Shown: positions 49,305 to 61,524 of the stretch, in pieces
Numbering within the stretch: the first letter of the stretch is position 1
Layout: every line of letters starts with the position of its first letter
Assembly: GCA_021613375.1 (NCBI GenBank)
Contig: CM038726.1
Coordinates: 8,023,349 to 8,087,348, forward strand
Direction: 5' to 3'
Source: Megaleporinus macrocephalus
Lineage: Eukaryota; Chordata; Actinopteri; Characiformes; Anostomidae
Length of the DNA: 64,000 bases
Translations under genes and position numbers: made by a program
Notes under the pieces: model-generated
Told to the model about the DNA's origin: nothing
The model's input: the letters and a program-made list of their open reading frames with translations, nothing else
Database searches by the model: none

Positions 49305-50130
49305 CTATAACACAGAGAGAAGAAATACAGATTTCATTAAGCAAACGCATATCTCAGTATGTCAAATGTGTTAGATAATCATGATACTTCATTTGTTATT
49401 TTTCACTCACACTCTATTGGTTAAAAAAAGGGACTTAAAGGGTGAACTTTATTTTCTTTTAAAAAAGGAGCTGATTGAAGAGGGTTGAAGAGGGCGCTGA
49501 AGCTAGTAAATAAGAACAAATATGTGAATAGCGACTAAATTGCATTTATTGCTTCTCTTGGTGCCACTTATCTAAACTACACTAAATGATGATCTGAGAA
49601 CAACTTCAGCTTCTGTTTGATACACATCTCCTTGATTTTCCTCGCGTTCTTTACAATTATGTCATAGGTTGTTACATATCATGTTGTATGTAATTTATTC
49701 TTTTTCCTCAGCTGTATGTGAAACATCTCAAATATGTTTTATTTAATTTCAAATTACATGTAAAATCACTGATAAAACATGCACATGATTTCTTTTTATC
49801 CAGTTATCAAAGGATGAGCCACTGGGAGTGGTGACATATCATCTCAAACATCTCCAATTTGGAAGGAGAACTCAGATTACATGTGACAGGTACTTCTCCA
49901 CCAACACCTAAATCCCATAAGTTAGAGAACATCAAGAGTCGGATTTTAAAATAAAACCAATAAGATGTTACCATTGCCCTGTTTGATGTGGTCATAAGGA
50001 AGATAAGCTTTTTGTTGTCATGGCTCGTCTTTCATCATGTGTTAATTAATCTAACTTCCTGAATTTGAGTGATTTAATAAAACCACCTGCTTTGACTTTG
50101 TTTAAGGTTAAGGTTACACACACTCACTGA
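49305..50130. other. Intron, no gene
   Basis: AT-rich, nothing recognised. Confidence 0.4.
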
Positions 50131-50330
50131 ACACTTCATTAGATACACCTCTTTGTTTCTGCACTCATTGTTCATTTAATCAGCTCCACTTATTAAACAG
50201 GAGCACTTCATAGACGGACCGTATAGTGCATATCTACATACTTTGTCAGCTCTCCTTTACCCTCTTCTTCAATGGTCACGACCCTCACAAGACCACCACA
50301 GAGCAGGTATTATTTGGGTGGTGGGTCTAC
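50130..50330 (-). repeat. Fragment of a dispersed fish repeat (inverted)
   Basis: The complement reads gacccaccacccaaataatacc...gacaaagtatgtag...tgttcagtgag, a very common fish dispersed repeat of uncertain class, possibly MITE-like. The overlapping part of the same repeat lies in forward orientation at 54163-54240. Confidence 0.55.
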
Positions 50331-50884
50331 TAGTCCAGAGGCACTAATAGGCAGACTGCGGCCCGGGTCTGGACCCAGACGTTGTCCAATGCAGACCCAA
50401 ACCGAAAAACTACTGAGAACGATTTCCATTAGACAGTGTTTATTTTAAGCAGCGGATCTTTTCTTGTCTTGGCGGTACACATGCTTTACGGCGCAGTAAA
50501 CTCACAGACCAATTGCGTGCATTGTAAGATCACCAAAAGCACTCCTCAGCCAATCAGATATGTACTGATTCAGGAGTGCGGTGTGCACACAGGTGAGGTA
50601 CAAAGCGAGAAGCACCATTCGGAGAATAAATAGAGTTGGAGAAAGAGTAACGTGCTCTAAAAGAAGAAAAACCTACTTTTTAACCAGGAATGGAGCAACA
50701 TATACGTTTATTCTTCCCACAGGCAGCTCCAAACCAACAAGATGTAAAATTTAGTTAACGAGAGGACCCATGCTTTATTGGCTGTTTCTATAAATAAACA
50801 CTTTAAGATACACTTTTTTCAAAAGCATTCTGTTTTTCGTAATGTAGCCCTTGTTTTACATTTATTTGAAGTTTTATAAATACT
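50331..50884. other. Possible non-autonomous hAT piece
   Basis: ggcagactgcggcccgggtc near 50353 looks like the end of a fish hAT element. MEQHIRLFFPQAAPN from 50690 may be the start of its lost transposase. The evidence is thin. Confidence 0.25.
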
Positions 50885-51386
50885 TGTCACGCCACCCTCC
50901 GATTCTCAACACAAACCTGATTTACTCAGTACACAGCATGGACTTCAACTCCCAGAATCCCTCCGGAGATCACGGGACCACCTTACTCCACCAATCATCT
51001 ATGCTCCGGGTCTCTGGAGTTCTGATTTCCCTCAGCTGTCACGCATTAGACAACCCTATTTAACCCTACCTTTCGAACATTTCAGTGCGAAGTATTGTCA
51101 TTGTGTGAGCGTTTTCTGATCTGATTGCCAAATTGTTTTAACCTGTTTTCCTCTAGTGGTTTTGTCTTTTTGGATTGCCCCTGCATCGGACTTTGATTTC
51201 TGGTTTTCTACCTTTTTTTGCTTGTTTTCTGACCACGCTCTCTGCCTAGCCCTTTTTGTCCCTTTTTTGTCTTGTCTGGTTTTGACCCATGCCTGTTTTG
51301 ACTACCATTTTTGCCTGTCTGTTTATTAAAAAACCTCTCGCATTTATCCCTGCATTTACCGGTTTAATTAAGTTGGTATCTTGACA
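50885..51386 (+). mobile_element. 5' LTR of a Ty3/gypsy chromodomain element
   Basis: tgtcacgccacc ... ttgaca, 502 bp, with tttattaaaaaacc near its end. It stands directly before a gag start. A related solo LTR is at 40960-41422. The matching 3' LTR is not found after 53940. Confidence 0.75.
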
Positions 51387-51409
51387 TAATACTTGTGCAG
51401 GCAGTTGGT

Positions 51410-52410
51410 ATGGAAACCTTGCAGAAGGTCATTGTGGATCAAGGTGTTCTGCTAGAACAACATCATCAGCTGCTCACTAGTTTCAACTAAACTGTAAGTT
51501 TACTTGCCCAAAAACACGGGGAACATCAATTGCAATTGAATCTGGTGGCTGATAACCTTAAAAACCTCACCAATCAGTTACAATCTGGAGCTATGGTGGG
51601 GACTCCGGGAAACACATCCGGGTATGACGGTTCCCCAGAATGTCATGGGTTTCTCCTTCAATGTTCCGTATTCTTTGACAATTCCGCCCATACCAGTGTT
51701 CCTCCAAGATTTACTGGTTTACTGGAAGGCTTACTGGTAAGGCTCTCGAATGGGCAACTGCAGTGTGTTCAAACTACCGTACAGCTATGTATAAATCATT
51801 TATATCAGAATTTAAGACTGTTTTTAATCATCCTTTTGCTGGAAGAACATGTGGTGAATTACTGGCATCTCTTAAGCAGGGCAATCGGTCTGTTTCAGAA
51901 TATGCATTAGAACTTTGGATTCTCGCTGCAGGAAGCGCATGGAACGAGCCTGCCCTGTTGGTGACATTTCGGAAAGGACTCAACCAGGATATCCTCACCG
52001 AATTAGCGTGTAGAGATGACAAACTTGAACTTGATAAACTTATTTCCCAAACCATTTGTTTAGATCATCTCCTCCACCATAAAAAACAGATATGTGCCTG
52101 TTTCCAAGAAAGTGTTCTATTTCCCAGAAAGTAAAACCCTACGATGGAACCTATGCAATGTGATTTCACTCGTTTAACTCCAACTGAAAGACAACGCCGG
52201 AGAATTCTCTAATTGTGTATGTACTGTGGGAGTCCAGAGCACCACATACACAACTGCCCTATCAAACCTTCCCTAGGAGGTCCCAGTTCGTCATGCAGTG
52301 GGTTTCCCCACGCGCAGCATGGATACCCTGGCTGTCCAAATGAGCAACCTGCATCAACCCCTGGAAAGCGCGCTGAGATTTCTCCACAAGCTAATGTGGG
52401 GTTGATATGA
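51410..52410 (+). pseudogene. gypsy gag relic with zinc knuckle
   Basis: Begins METLQKVIVDQGVLLEQHHQ at 51410, stops after 27 codons, and continues in other frames. The capsid-like part includes SEFKTVFNHPFAGRTCGELL and FRKGLNQDILTELA (51790-52010). The nucleocapsid knuckle CMYCGSPEHHIHNC (C-x2-C-x4-H-x4-C) is at 52216-52257. Gag would build the particle that packages the element RNA. Several frameshifts and stops make it dead. Confidence 0.75.
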
Positions 52411-52449
52411 AGATCCTTTTTGCTAGCCATAACTGTATATTCCTGTTGT

Positions 52450-53020
52450 TGTTTCAGCATTAATCGACTCAGGTGCAGAGGGGAACTTCATAACAAAGGA
52501 GAAGGCTGACGCACTACGACTCACCCAGGAACCGTTCTCAACCCAACTTCAGGTCACCGCGTTGGATGGAAAGCCTATGAACATCCTGCCTATCTCCCAC
52601 ATCACCAAGGCCGTCAGTGTCGCTACTAGCGCCCTCCACGTAGAGAAACTGTTCTTTTTGTTTTAGAACATTCTAAATGTTCTGTCATCCTAGGCCTTCC
52701 ATGGTCACAAAAACATAACCCCATCATTTCATGGTCTCAACACAAGATAACTGAATGGTCCCCGTTTTGTTTAGACAATTGTCTGAAATATCCCTCTATC
52801 TCTTTATTTGTTCCACATCTATTGAAAGTCCTATATCCGCTACCTTCACTATTCCCTCCAAATATGCAGACCTCAGCAAGGTTTTTAGTAGAACTAATGC
52901 CACTGTTCTGCTCCCTCATTGACCATATGACTGTGCCATCGACCTCATAGAGGGTGCCCCCTTGTCTATCCTTTAACTCGCAAAGAAGAAAAAACCATGG
53001 ATGATAACATTGAAGAAGCA
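52450..53020 (+). pseudogene. gypsy protease relic, RT mostly deleted
   Basis: ALIDSGAEGNFITKEKAD near 52462 holds the aspartic-protease DSGA motif. The following GLPWSQKHNPIISW is the usual link to reverse transcriptase. The pol region then collapses: wording like ARFLVELMPLFCSLIDHMTV stands where reverse transcriptase should start, and the core with YxDD is missing. Confidence 0.65.
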
Positions 53021-53169
53021 CATGTTTAAGGGTTAATCCAATCCTCTAATTCTCCCATTACATCTGGCTTCTTTTCTGATCTATTCCCCTGACTGGCCGG
53101 AGAGTTCTCAAAAGGCTTCTCAAAAAAGCAAATTTCACACATGTCCTTCCTCGGATACATTATAGATTC

Positions 53170-53940
53170 TAATGGGGTTTGGAATTCCTGAGGACATTCT
53201 TTCAGATCGGGGTTCGCAGTTTACTTCACACGTCTGGTCGGCTTTCTTCGAACACATAGGGGTCAATGTAAGCCTCACATCCCGCTATCACCCCCAATCC
53301 AACTGACAATGTGAGCGAGCTAATCAAGAACTCGGCAAATTCCTCAGACTTTACTGTCATGAAAACCCTACTGACTGATCTCAATCGCCCAGAATTTATT
53401 AATGCACTCTTTCACACATTTAACTCCTTTCCAGTGTGTGCTAGGTTGTCAACCCCCGTTGGCGCCATGGACTACCATCGCCTCCGAAGTTCCAGTGGTG
53501 GACGACTGGATGCGCCGGAGTGAGGAGGTTATGGGAGAACACACACCGTCAGATCCAGTCCTTACTCTCCAAATACAAGGAGAATTCTGACCGTAGGAGA
53601 GGTGAAGCTTCCTCCTATCAACGAGGAGATCGAGTCTGGCTTTCCACCAAGGACTTCAGGTTTGATAAGCCGTTCGGCAGTTATTGGACTCTAGGAGGCA
53701 CGGCGGAGTACAACAATACTTAGTGGACTGGGAGGGTTACGGTTCCGAAGAGCATTGCTGGATACAAGCCAAGGAAGTCCTGGATCCTGGTCTGGTGGTA
53801 GACTTTTACAGTCGGCACCTTACTAAACCTGCTCCTCGTCCCTGCGGAAGACCCTGGAAATCTTCAGCATCCCCCAGTTCCACGTCACTACGAAGCCTCG
53901 CAGATCCAGCTCCGCGGCTTCTCCGACCCGACTTCTGACG
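53170..53940 (+). pseudogene. gypsy integrase end and chromodomain relic
   Basis: [16 protein letters not shown] (about 53180) and YHPQSN (about 53285) are integrase core pieces, with the second catalytic Asp in SDRG. GDRVWLSTKDF (about 53630) is the C-terminal part. [16 protein letters not shown] (about 53709) is a chromodomain followed by a proline/arginine tail. Frames change several times. The chromodomain guides insertion in related elements. Confidence 0.75.
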
Positions 53941-54049
53941 TTGCCGGTGGCCGGGTGGCAGATATTCTACTTAAATACCCCTGTATTAGTCCTTCATCAG
54001 TGGTCACAGGGGCTACCCACAGAACGTTGTTGGCTGGATAGTTTTGTCT

Positions 54050-54240
54050 GGTGGACTATTCCCAGTGTTCAAAAACTCCAGCAGCACTGATGTGTCTGAT
54101 CCACTCGTACCAGCACAACACACATTAACACAACACCATGTCAGTGTCACTGCAATGTTAAAGATGACCCACCACCCTAATAGTACCTGCTCTGTGGGGG
54201 TCCTAACCATTGACAAACCGGATGAAAGGGGATTAAAGAG
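54050..54240 (+). repeat. Fragment of a dispersed fish repeat (forward)
   Basis: cccagtgttcaaaaactcc, agcagcactgatgtgtctg and gacccaccaccctaatag are hallmark pieces of a very common dispersed repeat of fish genomes. Its other fragment is inverted at 50130-50330. Confidence 0.6.
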
Positions 54241-54373
54241 GAACACTACATTAACTACAGTCTATAATTGCAATACTACAAAGAGCTCTAGCTGATGAAA
54301 GGGGCAGTGAGTGTAAATACAAGAAAATGTTAACAATAAAGTGCTTTGTGAGTGTGTATGTAACGTTAGTTTT

Positions 54374-54418
54374 AAACAGAAGCTTTCACTTTGACTGGGT
54401 CTCCAACCCTGAAGTTTC
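54374..54418 (-). pseudogene. Broken third SH3_15 first exon
   Basis: After acceptor catattttag it reads NFRVGDPVKVKASV and then a stop, because the exon is cut off at 54373. The rest of this module is missing; repeat and gypsy sequences lie where it should continue. Confidence 0.65.
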
Positions 54419-54419
54419 C

Positions 54420-55131
54420 TAAAATATGTTTGGAAGAAGTACTGATTTTAGTAAATAATCTGAAAGCACAATATTTCAGAAGCATTGGGGATAAACCTTA
54501 ATGACAGATTTCAAATAAAACAAATCACTTTGCATTGTTTTCCATATAGTTGCTGAGGACATTGTGCTTTAGGATGTGGACATTAAACGTTTTTTCACCT
54601 CATTAATTTATAAAATACATTTAAAATAATATATAAAAGCTCTTTAGACAATAGAACAGTCAAATAGCAATGGCAGCAGCAATCAGCAGACAAGTGTTTC
54701 TGTAAAATTCATTTTGGTGAACTACTAATGCTTCAGTTGAAATAAACAATTCCTAAACATCATTTCAGCATTTTCTTCTCTGGTGTTTAAAGTTCTGAAT
54801 AGTTCAGAGATTGAAGAAATACGTTCACAGTACCTGAGGCAGCGTTCATACGGAGTGTGTTTAAAACTGATGCAGGTATTAAGCAATTAATTATAATCTA
54901 ACTTACTTTTCAGCATAAACAGCAAGTTATATGAATGAACAGGAGGGAGACAAATAAACTCAGAACCTTGAGTTACAGCAACATAGACTGAGTAAGCCGA
55001 GTGTAGTACGGTCAGCTGCTGGTCTAATCTCATTTCAGTTTGACCTGAAGTTTCTATATATATATATATATATATTTTACTCAAGCCCAGGTAATTCATT
55101 TACATAGTGTCATAGTAATACTCAGTGTTAC
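54420..55131. other. Intron, TA microsatellite
   Basis: (TA)n at about 55055-55074. No exon recognised. Confidence 0.4.
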
Positions 55132-55227
55132 CTGGGTCAAAACTGGGAGCCAGTTCTATTTCTGAAGCTGCAGCCTTCCAAGATTTACGCTCAGGAAAAT
55201 CGACAGTCACTCTTTCACCATTAACAG
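55132..55227 (-). CDS. SH3_15-like module B, second exon
   Basis: Acceptor tctgcag and donor gtaaca, phase 1-1. Reads (A)VNGERVTVDFPERKSWKAAA then SEIELAPSFDP. Same length and phase as the module A counterpart. Confidence 0.75.
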
Positions 55228-55371
55228 CTGCAGAGGGAACATAGACATTGGTTACTTTACAGTGTGGAGAAATATTTATCATGATTGATATGGCTACTTA
55301 ATGAGGATTTGTGAGTCACAGGGGTAAATGACTGTATAAATAATTATGTAAATGAAAGTAAATGTTCTTGC

Positions 55372-55467
55372 CTGTAACCACGCCAACACTTCTGTAATCT
55401 GCCCAGAGGTATTTAAGAGAAGTAACAGAAGCTTTCACCCTGACCTCGTCTCCAATCCTGAAGCTCC
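55372..55467 (-). CDS. SH3_15-like module B, first exon
   Basis: Acceptor tgttatag; again a GC donor (cag-gcaaga). Phase 1-1. Reads (G)SFRIGDEVRVKASVTSLKYL then WADYRSVGVVT. Two residues shorter than in module A (96 against 102 nt). Confidence 0.8.
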
Positions 55468-57479
55468 CTATAACAAGAAGAGAACAAATACAGATTTTTT
55501 AATCAGTTTGTGAAATTTCTGCCCTGCTAGATCGGCCTGGGTCAGCTGTGAGTGCTATTATTGTGAAATGGAGCAGCAACTGAAAACCTGGCCCACTGAA
55601 CACTTCCAACATCAGTGCCTGACCTCACAAATGCTCTTTTGACTGAATGGACAAATTCAGTTTTATTGTCATGTCACTAAATGTGAGATCAGTGTAGGTT
55701 TGAGCCACAATATGAGCTGCTCTACACTTTCGTAAACAGCTGATTCTTGAATGGACGTACAAAAAGCACGTATAGTGTTTCTCTTGTCAAAAGTCATTTT
55801 TTTGTTTGGTTTAAAACAAGCAATCCAGAAATAACAAAATATGTAATTAAAAATGTAAATTTAAAATGATTTAATTTAATATAGTAATTGGATTAGTAAG
55901 TACTATTTTTCAGGTTTATATTTATTGCTATAGTGAAAATTAAACAGTTGAGGATTTCACTTGGCTTTAACCAATGCTAACGTTACCTTGTGAAAATGTC
56001 TTACCTTATATAAACATATCTTACTGTGCATAATATAAATATAATATTTACAGGTATAGCTCTACATAAAACCACTGGCAGGATATTGACTTCTTACATA
56101 ACCCATTTCACTCGAAAACCTTTAAACCTTCAAAACACAACATATAGTCACTACCTATACCAATGATTGTTCACTTGACCAACATCCTCAGCCTTTTGAA
56201 AACTTTAATTGTACTTTTCAATATAGAACTTTTAATATAAATATAAATTTTAGTTTATGCATCTGTAATTAATTTGTTCATATCCAGTTAATTCACTGGG
56301 TTTGATTTAATCCTATAATAACACATACCGCACCAGAACAAAGTATATTGTAATACAGAATTCCTTCATCTTTATAATTACTCAAATTGCCACTAATCTT
56401 GAATCTCTCCTGACATTTACAATAATTTGAATGTATATAAACCTCAGGATTTCTGTTTTTTTCTGAATTGGAGCAGACCTCTCACAGTACAAACCCCTAA
56501 CACTGCATCAGTTCTGACTCAGTTTGACAGGTTTAGATATATTAAATGAACACTGTTTTGACTTCATAGTGACATAGGCTGGTGGGTTTCAAAGCTTCAT
56601 TTGTAAAGACCCCTGAGCAAACAGAAGGGTAGATACTCGTTTGTCTTACATGAACCCCAGAGACCTCGCCACTGCTTTCAGTTACAATGCAGTTTGACAA
56701 TGATATAATAATAATTATGCTTTGATATTATATGATATTATATTTTATCAAACATAATATATGATATTATATCTCAGAACATATGATGTGAAAATAATGA
56801 TAATTCATGTACATTTACCCACGAACCAATTCTATTATTTAATCTCGTCTTGGTCTCAGATACTCCTAGTCTTGGTCTTGACTTGGACGGTGTGTAACAG
56901 TGTATTAATTTTGTATCAGTATCAGTGTGTAGATGTGTGTTTGTGTGTGTGTAAATGTGGTAAGAGTGTTATTAATTTTGTGGCACTATAAGAGTGTAGA
57001 TCAGATGTGTGTATGTGGGAATATAAAGATTAACAGATTAATCAGTGTAACAGTCAGGAGTCATGACCTTCAGGAGAGAGTCTTAATACTCAAACACAAC
57101 CAACACTTCAACTCGTCATATCTCTCAGAAATAAGAGGATCTCATGAGATTAAAACTACAACTGGATTTAAATAATAAAATCCTAATAATGGAGAGAATA
57201 AGTTAAATATCTTACACAAAAGATAGAAAAGTAAGATTTTAATGAGTTTGTCTGAGTCGAGTCACCTTCCTCTATCATTAACATCCTGCACAGACTGTAC
57301 TGGAGACTCGTTTATACCTCAGTAAGACATTCTGAACATCATAGATCTCCTAGTAGACATACACACTAGATCTGCTCTTCTGTATCTTCTGAGAAGTGAA
57401 CCTGATCATCTCCTCAATAAGTCTGACTTTCTGCTGCACTTCTCTGACTGTCTGTAACCTGTTTGTTCTGTATTTACTT
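55468..57479. other. Intron, no convincing exon
   Basis: AT-rich. 57240-57470 reads on the minus strand as TVREVQQKVRLIEEMIRFTS and so on, which looks protein-like, but it has an in-frame stop and no good splice sites. Not called. Confidence 0.4.
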
Positions 57480-57782
57480 TCCAGCTGAACAATCACTAAT
57501 ATTTTATTATTAGATACATTATTTCTTCATTAATCAGTAAATATAAAATATAAATCAGTAAATTTAAATATAAATGCTGATATAAACGTGACTCTGCTGT
57601 TATACATGTTGTACATGTAAGAAAATAATATTAATAATAATAATCAGAGTAAAAAACTGTGAACTTCACTTTATAATCTATCAGTATCAGTGTGTAGATC
57701 ATATATGAGTGTGTGTGTGCGTGTGTGTGTGAGTGAGTGTGTATAGGTGTGAAGATCAGATTTGTGACTGATTTATACTCAC

Positions 57783-57798
57783 CACTCAGTCGTTGCTC
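57783..57798 (-). CDS. 16-nt microexon, copy beta
   Basis: gagcaacgactgagtg lies between acceptor ctcttcacag and donor gtgagtataa. Phase 0 in, 1 out: EQRLS, joining directly to SH3_15 module B. Confidence 0.65.
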
Positions 57799-58152
57799 CT
57801 GTGAAGAGAATAATATGAAGTGAATGTTTCAAGTATGGAATCATAAGTGAATTATTAGATGTAAATATCAGTAAAGCTGGAGATTTAACAACACAGTGAA
57901 TGTAGAAAACACTGCACTGTTTGTAGAGTTTCTTTTCTTTATGAGGATCTGATACAGACTGAACATCATATTTCAGATTTTTATTTCAGTCATTTTAATA
58001 TTATTCACTGTAACTTTTTTATGTCCTCTCTGTCCGTCTCTGTGTCCTTTGTATGTCTCTCTGTCTGTCTCTGTTTGTCTCTGTTTGTTTCTGTGTCTGT
58101 CTGTCTCTGTGTCTTTCTGTCTGTCTGTCTCTGTTTGTATAATATACCATAT

Positions 58153-58815
58153 TGTTACACTCTGTCTTGTCCTTCCTGTCTATGTTCTTGTTTACATTCC
58201 CGTCATTCACATGTGCTTCTGTTAATGTTTTGTAATGTTCCAGTACTCCCAGACAGAGGGGATTGATCCATTAACAGAGTTTTTATTTACACACTATACA
58301 ACAATGTATCTTTCACACACACTGGAACACTGTTACACCTACAATCACGGAGACAGAGGGGACAGAGAGGGGACACTTTATACAAACACGAGACTCACTA
58401 CACAAGGGACATCTGGAGAACATTCCAACATGGCCGAGGTGGAGGGCGGAGACACTGAGCACATGGGGAAACATAAATTAAGACCACGTGATACAGAGTA
58501 AAGGACAGACGAGACACAATCCCTACAGATTAGATCATGTGCTCCTTGTCTCCGCCCCTCACCTGTTCAGTGTTCCCAGGTGTTCCTTGTTTCCTGCGTT
58601 ATGTATTCCCTCCGTTTGCTCTTTGTGTTTGTGGTTCATTTTGTCTCTGTCCTGTTACCCAGTTCCCATGTCCTTTCTTCTAGCCTGTGTCCTGATCATC
58701 ATGCCGGTTTGTCTTTGTTTTCTAGAATTCTTGTTTCTCTTGTTTTACTTTCACATTGAACCATAATAAAAAGATTTCTGTATCCGCCTTTCCTGTGTCC
58801 TCTGTCACCATCACA
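58153..58815 (+). mobile_element. Probable solo LTR-like block, copy beta
   Basis: Near-identical to 46795-47454 and duplicated with the cassette rather than inserted independently, since the flanks match too. Confidence 0.4.
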
Positions 58816-59294
58816 ACTACTGAACAATGTTTTTGTAATTGTGTTTTGTGCTATTAGAGGACAATTTAGTTACATTTCTATTTAAACATGAACAAAAATC
58901 ACATCCAATCAGAAACACTTATCAATAATATTTTATTGTTTCTACTTTCGTCATCTGTCTGTCTGTCAGTGTCCTCTCTTTCTGTCTGTCTGTCTCTCTC
59001 TCTGTCTGTCTGTCTATATGTCATTTTGCCTTTCTGTCTCTCTTTCTGTCTCTTTCTCTATGTCTGTCATTTTGTGTGTCTGTCTATTTGTCTGTCTCTC
59101 TCTCTGTCTGTCTCTGTCTGTATTGTCCTGCAGGCCTGTGTTATAATTATTGATAATATGTTTATGAATGTGTGTCTTCATTCTGTGATCAGAGACTTTG
59201 TTCATCACATGATCATTAAATAAAACTGTTATTTTAAAATGTGGTGTATGTGAGTATCAGCTGTCAGTAGGAGGAGGAAATATCATTTACTTAC

Positions 59295-59305
59295 CCAGAA
59301 ATCAT
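59295..59305 (-). CDS. 11-nt microexon, copy beta
   Basis: atgatttctgg, identical to copy alpha including both splice sites. Phase 1 in, 0 out: (H)DFW after the 16-nt exon of copy gamma. Confidence 0.65.
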
Positions 59306-59628
59306 CTGTTTAAACAACAGAAAGAGACAATGTTAGATAAAAACATCCACAACATCATTTACAATTAGAAAAGTTCAGAATCTCTTTATCTCCTTATCAG
59401 AAATCTCCTTTTCTCATCTGTACTGTCCTTTTTCATCCTTCACTACTGAACTGTCACTCAATGCTTTCAGTACAGCTTCATGAAGATGTTCAGCTAAACA
59501 GTTAAAGTCTAAACCTACAGCAGAAACTCAACACTTACAGAAATAACTGATAACAATTTACAGTAAAGTTCATTAATAAACTAGTAATTATGCAGAAACA
59601 GTTTATTAATTAATATATTAAACATTAA

Positions 59629-59675
<47 letters not shown>

Positions 59676-59756
59676 GTGTGTGTGTGAATGAGGTAACAGT
59701 GTTATTCATGGTGTGTATAGGTGTGAAGATCAGATTTGTGACTGATTTATACTCAC

Positions 59757-59772
59757 GTCCCAGTAGATGCTC
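59757..59772 (-). CDS. 16-nt microexon, copy gamma
   Basis: gagcatctactgggac lies between acceptor ctctttacag and donor gtgagtataa. Phase 0 in, 1 out: EHLLG. Confidence 0.6.
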
Positions 59773-59999
59773 CTGTAAAGAGAATAATATGAAGTGAATG
59801 TTTCATGTATGGAATCATAAGTGAATTATTAGATGTAAATATCAGTAAAGCTGGAGATTTAACAACACAGTGAATGTAGAAAACACTGCACTGTTTGTAG
59901 AGTTTCTTTTCTTTATGAGGATCTGATACAGACTGAACTTCATATTTCAGATTTTTATTTCAGTAATTTTAATATTTACTGTAATTTTATGTCTCCTCT

Positions 60000-60592
60000 C
60001 TGTCTGTCTCTGTTTGTCTCTGTTTGTTTCTGTGTCTGTCTGTCTGTCTTTCTGTTTGTCTGATTCTCTCTCTGTCTGTCTCTTTCTCTGTCTGTCTGAT
60101 TCTCTCTATCTGTCTCTGTCTGTCTGTCTGATTCTCTCTCTGTCTGTCTGTCTCTGTCTCGCTGTCTGTCTCTCTCTCTGTCTGATTCTCTCCTTGTCTG
60201 TCTGTCTCTCTCTCTGTCTGATTCTCTCCTTGTCTGTCTGTCTTTGTCTTTCTGCCTGTCTCTTTCTCTGTCTGTCTGATTCTCTCTCTGTCTGTCTGAT
60301 TCTCTCTCTGTCTGTCTGTCTGTCTCTGTCTCGCTGTCTGTCTCTCTCTCTGTCTGATTCTCTCCTTGTCTGTCTGTCTCTCTCTCTGTCTGATTCTCTC
60401 CTTGTCTGTCTGTCTTTGTCTTTCTGCCTGTCTCTTTCTCTGTCTGTCTGATTCTCTCTGTCTGTCTGATTCTCTCTCTGTCTGTCTGATTCTCTCTCTG
60501 TCTGTCTGATTCTCTCTCTATCTGTCTCTGTCTGATTCTCTCTCTATCTGTCTCTGTCTGTCTGTCTGATTCTCTGTCTGTCTGTCTCTGTC

Positions 60593-60633
<41 letters not shown>

Positions 60634-61075
60634 GTCTGTCTGTCTGTCTGTCTGTGTCTTTCTGTCTGTCTGATTCTCTCTCTGTCTGTCTCTTGCTCTG
60701 TCTGTCTGATTCTCTCTGTCTGTTTGTCTTTCTGTCTGTCTGATTCTCTCTGTCTGTCTCTTTCTCTGTCTGTCTGATTCTCTCTCTATCTGTCTCTGTC
60801 TGTCTGTCTGATTCTCTCTCTGTCTGTCTGTCTCTGTCTCGCTGTCTGTCTCTCTCTCTGTCTGATTCTCTCCTTGTCTGTCTGTCTCTCTCTCTGTCTG
60901 ATTCTCTCCTTGTCTGTCTGTCTTTGTCTTTCTGCCTGTCTCTGTCTGTCTGATTCTCTCTGTCTGTCTGTCTCTGTTTCTCTGTCTGTCTGTCTGTCTC
61001 TGTCTCGTCGTCTGTCTGTCTCTCTCTGTCTGTCTGATTCTCTCTCTCTCTCTGTCTGGCTATGTCGGTCTGTCT
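60000..61075. repeat. (TCTG)n microsatellite, 1.1 kb
   Basis: Imperfect tctg repeats mixed with tctc and gattctctc, with higher-order units. One is a block of about 180 bp around ctgtctcgctgtctgtc, seen near 60150, 60320 and 60830. It starts from the shorter TCTG run present in the other two cassettes. (GT)n at 59632-59663 is a separate run. Confidence 0.9.
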
Positions 61076-61524
61076 GTCTTTGATGACAGAACAGATTAAA
61101 TGACCTCACATACATCACCAGAGAGACACCATTACATTACCAGTACAAACCACTAGAAGTTCTTCTCTGTGCTGACTGAACTTCACTCTCTCACACAGGA
61201 GACGAGTAACTTAACCATTCAGCCAAACAACCAATCACAAAACACAAACAGCACAACTCACACTCTACTCCATCCACTAATCTACCAGCCTGTTCCTCCA
61301 AGAAACTCAGAGAGAAGATTAAAGTGAGCAGATTTCTGAGTATAAACTGGAGACAGTGTGAGATTTTCACTCACTGCTTTTTAGAGTTACAGTCATTCAG
61401 TAAAAGAGTCTCAGATATAACTGAGTCTATCAGTTTCAGCAGTGATGAGTCAGAAATACATTCACCAGAAACCTTTCAGTGTTTAAATGAACCCATCATT
61501 TAGAATCATATGACATACATTATC
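61076..61524. other. Intronic sequence between two satellites
   Basis: No feature recognised. Confidence 0.4.

Larger units (their letters stand above)
57480..59520. repeat. Microexon cassette, copy beta
   Basis: Counterpart of 46130-47990, with the same inner order. Its right end (59180-59520) is repeated again at 62660-62990. Confidence 0.8.

Noticed and set aside
57240..57470. Possible coding exon on the minus strand (TVREVQQKVRLIEEM)
   Set aside because: Protein-like wording, but with an in-frame stop and no convincing splice sites; could be a relic.
60014..61118. Open frames of 60-145 codons rich in CLSVCLSL on the plus strand and in DRQTERQ on the minus strand
   Set aside because: They are pure translation of the TCTG microsatellite. 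The same holds for frames at 58019-58210, 59014-59208 and 47527-47808.
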